Source: JAWXCH01 sp034440595
GTDB taxonomy: Bacteria; Planctomycetota; Planctomycetia; Pirellulales; JALHPA01
NCBI GenBank assembly: GCA_034440595.1
Contig: JAWXCH010000245.1
Coordinates: forward strand, 1 to 9,401
Reading direction: 5' to 3'
Length of the DNA: 9,401 bases
Both the position numbers and the translations under genes were made by a program. Within the stretch, counting starts at the first letter, position 1, and each line of letters starts with the position of its first letter. The notes below the pieces were generated by a model, which was given only the letters and a program-made list of their open reading frames with translations, was not told the origin of the DNA and made no database searches. This document shows, in pieces, positions 6,723 to 9,401 of the stretch.

Positions 6723-6762
6723 ACGTCGGTACCCCGACCATAAACGTCGGTACTCCGACCAT
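6723..6762. repeat. tandem GTCGGTAC-CCGAC palindromes
   Basis: Two 19-base units (6723-6741 and 6744-6762) differ at one base (ACGTCGGTACCCCGACCAT against ACGTCGGTACTCCGACCAT). In each, GTCGG pairs with CCGAC around a four-base loop. The units are offset by 21 bases, two helical turns. They lie between two minus-strand genes, upstream of the DUF1570-like gene, so they could be a small REP-type array or a paired regulator site. Confidence 0.6.
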
Positions 6763-6822
6763 CGAACCAGTCACTGTATGATAGTTGATCGCCCGGTGCG
6801 AATCACCTATCTGAGCGGCGGC

Positions 6823-7005
6823 TTATTCTGCCTCGGAGGAAATGCGAATTTCGCCGTCGTCGTCCATTTCCACATGGATCACGTTCGGGCGGCAGCAAAC
6901 GGGGCAATCCTCCACGTACTGCTGGCTTTCGCCGGCCGAGAGATCCAGCGGAATAACAATTTCTTCGCCACACGCATCGCAGATGTAGCTGGCTTCGTCT
7001 TGCAT
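6823..7005 (-). CDS. CPXCG motif-containing cysteine-rich protein
   Basis: A 60-residue acidic protein with four zinc-ligand cysteines in two knuckles: CDAC (C9, C12) and CPVCC (C34, C37, with C38 extra). The intervening LDLSAGESQQYVEDCPVCCRP is characteristic of the small CPXCG/Cys_rich_CPXG family. The likely fold is a rubredoxin-like or zinc-ribbon knuckle; the cellular role of the family is not known. The gene is complete, with ATG at 7005, a purine-rich GGGGAA upstream, and a TAA stop. It points the same way as the DUF1570-like gene, but 153 bases with a palindromic repeat lie between, so co-transcription is uncertain. Confidence 0.85.
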   Translation of the reverse strand: MQDEASYICDACGEEIVIPLDLSAGESQQYVEDCPVCCRPNVIHVEMDDDGEIRISSEAE

Positions 7006-7130
7006 TGAGATTCCCCGGACTGAAACTGCGATCTGATTACGTTGAAGATAGCAGACCGTGGGTTGAGGGGCAAAACGATCTGCGTGCTGGGTATATGGAT
7101 TAAGCCCGAAGGGTTGTCTCTATCAGCGAA

Positions 7131-7157
7131 GGGCGAAGCCGCGCAGCGGCGCAGCCC
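7131..7157. repeat. GGGC-GCCGC/GCGGC-GCCC hairpin
   Basis: GGGC (7131-7134) with GCCC (7154-7157) and GCCGC (7138-7142) with GCGGC (7146-7150) form a two-part stem with a symmetric GAA/GCA internal loop and a three-base GCA loop. It fits a REP-like intergenic palindrome. Confidence 0.55.
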
Positions 7158-7181
7158 TGGAAAAAATGCCCAATACGATCG

Positions 7182-7298
7182 CGGCCCTGCAAGGGACGTT
7201 CACCGTCATTTGCGGACCGGCATTGCATAAGGTCCAGCAGCGGTTCGGTAAAGTTCGACTGAAATTAACGCCATACCTGAACGTCCCTTGCAGGGCCG
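7182..7298. repeat. perfect 21-bp inverted repeat, possible MITE or REP doublet
   Basis: Bases 7182-7202 are the exact reverse complement of 7278-7298; pairing stops at both ends. Each arm contains CCCTGCAAGGG or its complement, itself a small hairpin. The 75-base interior carries GGACC (7214-7218) and GGTCC (7231-7235), which can form an inner stem. No target-site duplication is visible (CGATCG before, AGGAAT after), and no open frame lies inside. It could be a miniature inverted-repeat element, an inverted pair of REP palindromes, or a structured RNA. Confidence 0.7.
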
Positions 7299-7368
7299 AG
7301 GAATGTCTGGGACCGATGACCCGGGGTTCCGGTCGCTGCGCTCGCTTCACCCACGGGCTGACAGAGAC

Positions 7369-7381
7369 GGCCTTTCAGGCC
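7369..7381. repeat. GGCCT-TTC-AGGCC hairpin
   Basis: A perfect five-base-pair stem with a TTC loop, just downstream of a GGTTCCGGTCGCTGCGCTCGC stretch. Together with the CCCTGCAAGGG arms nearby it gives a cluster of short GC-rich palindromes. Confidence 0.5.
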
Positions 7382-7513
7382 TAGTGCTCGACAGCGTTCT
7401 AGTCCATTGCCGCGTTGTCCTGCAATTGTCGGAAATTTTGAATTTCAAAGCGCGGAGCCGCCACATGGACGTAGCCGATATTGCGCAGCAGGGGACGTGA
7501 TGGCCCGAGAATG

Positions 7514-7562
7514 GCGGTATGCCAGATTACCCCTTACCGCTGGCAAATTTTATACTTGCCAG
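7514..7562 (-). other. paired hairpins just downstream of rpsU
   Basis: CTGGCAA (7540-7546) pairs with TTGCCAG (7556-7562), seven pairs. GCGGTA (7514-7519) pairs with TACCGC (7535-7540). The sequence GCCAGATTA occurs at 7521-7529 and 7558-7566, so GCCAG at 7521 can also pair with CTGGC at 7540, giving mutually exclusive folds. The position 24 bases after the rpsU stop suggests 3'-end processing or termination, but no T-run follows on the minus strand. Confidence 0.4.
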
Positions 7563-7585
7563 ATTATGCTATGGATAGCTGCTTA

Positions 7586-7786
7586 CTAGCGGGCAGCAGG
7601 AGCGGGTGTGCTACGTTGAGTGCGACGCAAGGCACGCAGACGAGCGAGGCGACGAGTTGTGCTGGGCTTCTCGTAATGTTCACGAGCACGAACTTCCTTC
7701 TTCAAACCACTCCGTTCGACCAGTTTACGAAAACGGCGGACGGCTTCTTGGATTGGCTCTCGCTCACGTAGTTTAATCTTGACCAC
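7586..7786 (-). CDS. rpsU: 30S ribosomal protein S21
   Basis: A 66-residue, strongly basic S21 protein of the small ribosomal subunit, where S21 binds near the 3' end of 16S rRNA and supports initiation. The conserved N-terminal part KIKLREREPIQEAVRRFRKLVERSGLKKEVRAREHYEKP is followed by the arginine-rich helix (STTRRLARLRALRR) and a short Ala/Pro tail. The frame is open upstream to TTG 7816, but the proper start is GTG 7786: it follows AAGGAGA by five bases and gives the family N-terminus MVKIKL. The gene lies downstream of the cold-shock gene in the same direction, separated by a strong terminator, so it needs its own promoter in 7799-7934. TTATGCTATAG on the minus strand near 7880 is a weak -10 candidate. 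Confidence 0.95.
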   Translation of the reverse strand: MVKIKLREREPIQEAVRRFRKLVERSGLKKEVRAREHYEKPSTTRRLARLRALRRTQRSTPAPAAR

Positions 7787-7791
7787 ACTTG

Positions 7792-7798
7792 TCTCCTT
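7792..7798 (-). promoter_or_regulatory. ribosome binding site that fixes the GTG start of rpsU
   Basis: AAGGAGA on the minus strand stands five bases before GTG 7786. It rules out the upstream TTG 7816, which would add ten residues (MCYCNLKETS) not seen in S21. Confidence 0.8.
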
Positions 7799-7825
7799 GA
7801 GGTTGCAATAGCACAAACATTACTA

Positions 7826-7843
7826 GGTCGAAACCGATCGACC
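7826..7843. other. hairpin in the rpsU leader
   Basis: GGTCGA (7826-7831) and TCGACC (7838-7843) form a six-base-pair stem with a six-base loop, about 40 bases upstream of the rpsU start. It could be an autoregulatory or stability element; it may also be chance. Confidence 0.3.
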
Positions 7844-7934
7844 GCTGCCAACCCGTGTAACATCGACCAGATTGACCCTATAGCATAACGAATGCCGCAG
7901 GGGAGGAATATCGGGTCGCCTATCATTCCGCCCT

Positions 7935-7970
7935 AAAAAAACGTGGGCGGGAGCCGTTTGGCTCCCGCCC
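7935..7970 (-). terminator. intrinsic terminator of the cold-shock gene
   Basis: GGGCGGGAGCC (7945-7955) and GGCTCCCGCCC (7960-7970) form a perfect eleven-base-pair GC-rich stem with a four-base loop. On the minus strand it is followed, after ACG, by seven T residues (complement of A 7935-7941). It lies 64 bases beyond the cold-shock stop and should separate that transcript from rpsU. Confidence 0.9.
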
Positions 7971-8033
7971 GCCGCTTGTCAATAGTCATTGCTTAGTAGT
8001 TGTTGATCTGACTAAGTATGCAATTGTCGGCAA

Positions 8034-8231
8034 TTAGAGAACTTTAACGTTCTCGGCACGAGGACCCTTAGGGCCTTTGCCTACGGTGTACTCAACCGAT
8101 TGGCCCGGACGCAGGGCTTCGATTGTGGTTCCTTGCAGTTCCGAATGATGGAAAAACAGGTCGCCCCGTTCTCCTTCAATGAAACCAAAACCCTTGTCAG
8201 CGATCAACTTCTTAATGGTCCCTTGCGGCAT
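8034..8231 (-). CDS. cold-shock domain protein (CspA family)
   Basis: A 65-residue single cold-shock domain, the usual length for CspA-type RNA chaperones, which bind single-stranded RNA or DNA and melt RNA structure. RNP1 is KGFGFIE (13-19) and RNP2 is DLFFHHSEL (24-32), with the aromatic residues F15, F17, F26, F27 and H28 in the binding positions. The terminal block VEYTVGKGPKGPRAENVKVL is typical. The frame extends to 8255, but ATG 8231 (MPQGTIKKL) is the family start and has AAGGAG eight bases upstream. A strong terminator follows at 7935-7970. Cold-shock genes often have long leaders; the 500 bases upstream are gene-free, which would allow one, but no conserved cold-box is recognised. 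Confidence 0.95.
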   Translation of the reverse strand: MPQGTIKKLIADKGFGFIEGERGDLFFHHSELQGTTIEALRPGQSVEYTVGKGPKGPRAENVKVL

Positions 8232-8756
8232 GCTAGCCACTCCTTCACAAAACACGAACTAAACAGAAAAATCTACGCGACGGTCGCGCAAAATGGGGAT
8301 TCCAGCGTAACGCAACCGGAGCTGTGCCACGCCAGGCAGCAGAGGCGAATCGCGGCCAGATGACAGCCCCTTCATCAATTCCCCAGAACGGGTAGTGGAA
8401 GAAGAGCAGCAGCAAGTAGCAATCCGGTGCCGTGGCCGATACCAACAATAAGCCGGTAAAGACGAAAGGCACCCCTCTATAGCTAGTCAAGTCTAGCAGG
8501 TTCTAGCACTAGATGACATAGGAGTTTGAAAAGATATTTACCGGCTGACCGGCGGCGATCACGAATGCCGCGAAATATGGCCATTTAACCCAGTTTGCCA
8601 GCGCAGTTAGCCCGCCTGATCGCTGCGGAAAAGAAATGGGCCACTTAGGCAAAGTGAAACTGGCCACCCTAATCTGCGGAATAACCGCTATATCCGGTCA
8701 GAAGCGGCAACATAGGACGGCGATTCCCAACGCGCCGGTATCCAGCATCTGCAACG
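8232..8756. other. gene-free stretch upstream of the cold-shock gene
   Basis: About 525 bases without a supported gene. A minus-strand open frame at 8245-8490 has a Leu-rich start (TGLLLVSATAPDCYLLLLFF) but begins with TTG, lacks a ribosome binding site and overlaps the cold-shock start region, so I do not call it. The stretch should contain the cold-shock promoter and leader. The main oddity is a CTAG cluster at 8483-8512. Confidence 0.55.
8483..8512. repeat. cluster of four CTAG tetramers
   Basis: CTAG occurs at 8483, 8493, 8503 and 8509, the first three exactly ten bases apart, about one helical turn. CTAG is rare in most bacterial DNA. It lies about 250 bases upstream of the cold-shock start. 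It may be a regulator-binding site or chance. Confidence 0.4.
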
Positions 8757-8939
8757 CTACTCGGTGCGACCGTTGGCCTGCTCAAACCCGCGCATTTGTC
8801 GCTCGTGCTCACGCATCAGACCGACAATATATGGATCAGCCCAAGGGAGCAACTCGGTGTCGCTGACCGGTTGAGTTTGGCGACGGTCCCTGGCGATCGA
8901 TTGCGTAGTGCCACGATTGGTTCGACGTTGCATGTTCAT
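8757..8939 (-). CDS. small hypothetical protein with LLPWADPYIVGLM motif
   Basis: A 60-residue product with a polar, Arg/Gln-rich N-terminal half and a more ordered C-terminal part, ELLPWADPYIVGLMREHERQMRG (residues 29-51), that looks like a short helix with a W-A-D-P-Y entry. It has no signal peptide, membrane segment or cysteine. I have an impression that LLPWADPYI-type small proteins recur in planctomycetes, but I cannot verify it here. ATG 8939 is preceded by GAGG at a spacing of ten bases; ATG 8933 is an alternative. The function is unknown. The opposite-strand frame at 8796-9155 starts with TTG and shows no such structure. Confidence 0.5.
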   Translation of the reverse strand: MNMQRRTNRGTTQSIARDRRQTQPVSDTELLPWADPYIVGLMREHERQMRGFEQANGRTE

Positions 8940-9401
8940 ATCTTGTGCCTCAGCCAGTTGACGCGGTTGGGTCTAGTTAAAACGCGTGTTACGAACGAAA
9001 GGTCTAAAAGCAACTCGTGGGCCAATCCTTCGGCCAACTTTGCCGCTCGTACTCCGTTCAGGCGGCAACTCAATATTTATCAACAGTTTGCATCGACAAC
9101 CGATTTTTCGCGGGCTGGTTTTCGGCTCGTTTTTGCGCGTAGAAATTGCAAATGAGCCGATTGCCCTGGCCGGCCAGCGATCAATTCCCCCGAATCGTTC
9201 AGAATTAACAAGACTTCAGACAAGAAAAGCAATTCGCATCGGACAGGTGCAAATTTCACTCAAGTCAGTACGGATTTAGTGGAGCGATGTCATTGCTAAG
9301 AGCGGAATCGCATTAAATGTTACCTTCTCGCCACCCACTTCCCGTTACATTTATCCTAATTCACACCTACGGCATTGTCATTCTTTTGGTAGGAATAAAT
9401 C
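8940..9401. other. gene-free window end with an inverted repeat and a palindrome
   Basis: I see no supported gene. TCGGCTC (9122-9128) and GAGCCGA (9154-9160) form a seven-pair stem, extended inside by TTTGC/GCAAA (9132-9136 with 9148-9152). CTGGCCGGCCAG at 9166-9177 is a perfect 12-base palindrome. The last 100 bases are AT-richer and may lead to a gene beyond the window. Confidence 0.45.

Larger units (their letters stand above)
7006..7585. other. gene-free region with clustered hairpin repeats
   Basis: This 580-base gap between the CPXCG gene and rpsU has no convincing coding frame. Its content is mostly secondary structure: hairpins at 7131-7157 and 7369-7381, a 21-bp inverted repeat spanning 7182-7298, a GAAATT/AATTTC hairpin at 7432-7446, and stems near the rpsU 3' end (7514-7562). 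The stretch 7320-7360 (CCGGGGTTCC…CACCCACGGG) also looks palindromic. No transposase fragment is recognised. Confidence 0.65.

Noticed and set aside
8245..8490. 81-codon Leu-rich minus-strand frame upstream of the cold-shock gene
   Set aside because: TTG start, no Shine-Dalgarno, overlaps the cold-shock leader in another frame. The hydrophobic stretch alone is not enough.
8796..9155. 119-codon plus-strand frame
   Set aside because: TTG start, no motif, overlaps the better-supported small minus-strand frame at 8757-8939.

Overview
The window looks like chromosomal DNA of a planctomycete, probably of the Pirellula/Blastopirellula/Rhodopirellula kind. This is inferred from protein content: a PEP-CTERM-anchored secreted metalloprotease, a DUF1570-type secreted zincin, a CPXCG cysteine-rich mini-protein, an Arg-rich S21 protein, and intergenic DNA full of small palindromic repeats. 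No rRNA, tRNA, CRISPR array, intact insertion sequence or phage gene is visible.

Layout. (1) 199-1614, plus strand: a secreted zinc metalloprotease with a C-terminal PEP-CTERM signal, interrupted by one in-frame TAG at 577-579. (2) 1615-2869: about 1.25 kb without a convincing gene, a mosaic of hairpin repeats and seven-base-phased degenerate tandem repeats. (3) 2870-4942, plus: a complete transketolase. (4) 4943-5184: convergent junction with two inverted copies of a CGCAGAG heptad repeat. (5) 5185-6669, minus: secreted DUF1570-like HExxH protein. (6) 6823-7005, minus: CPXCG zinc-ribbon-like protein of 60 residues. (7) 7006-7585: gene-free, with a perfect 21-bp inverted repeat and several smaller hairpins. 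(8) 7586-7786, minus: ribosomal protein S21 with a GTG start. (9) 8034-8231, minus: cold-shock protein, with a strong intrinsic terminator between it and rpsU. (10) 8757-8939, minus: a probable 60-residue hypothetical protein. The remainder, up to 9401, shows no gene.

The genes do not form one operon or pathway. Transketolase serves the pentose phosphate pathway. S21 and the cold-shock protein are both RNA/translation proteins and lie in the same direction, but the terminator between them suggests separate transcripts. The two secreted HExxH proteins are unrelated families and are not adjacent.

I do not see a convincing new multi-gene system. The most unusual signals are the amber codon that splits the metalloprotease, the repeated use of a seven-base period in non-coding DNA at several separate sites, and the long inverted repeat at 7182-7298.
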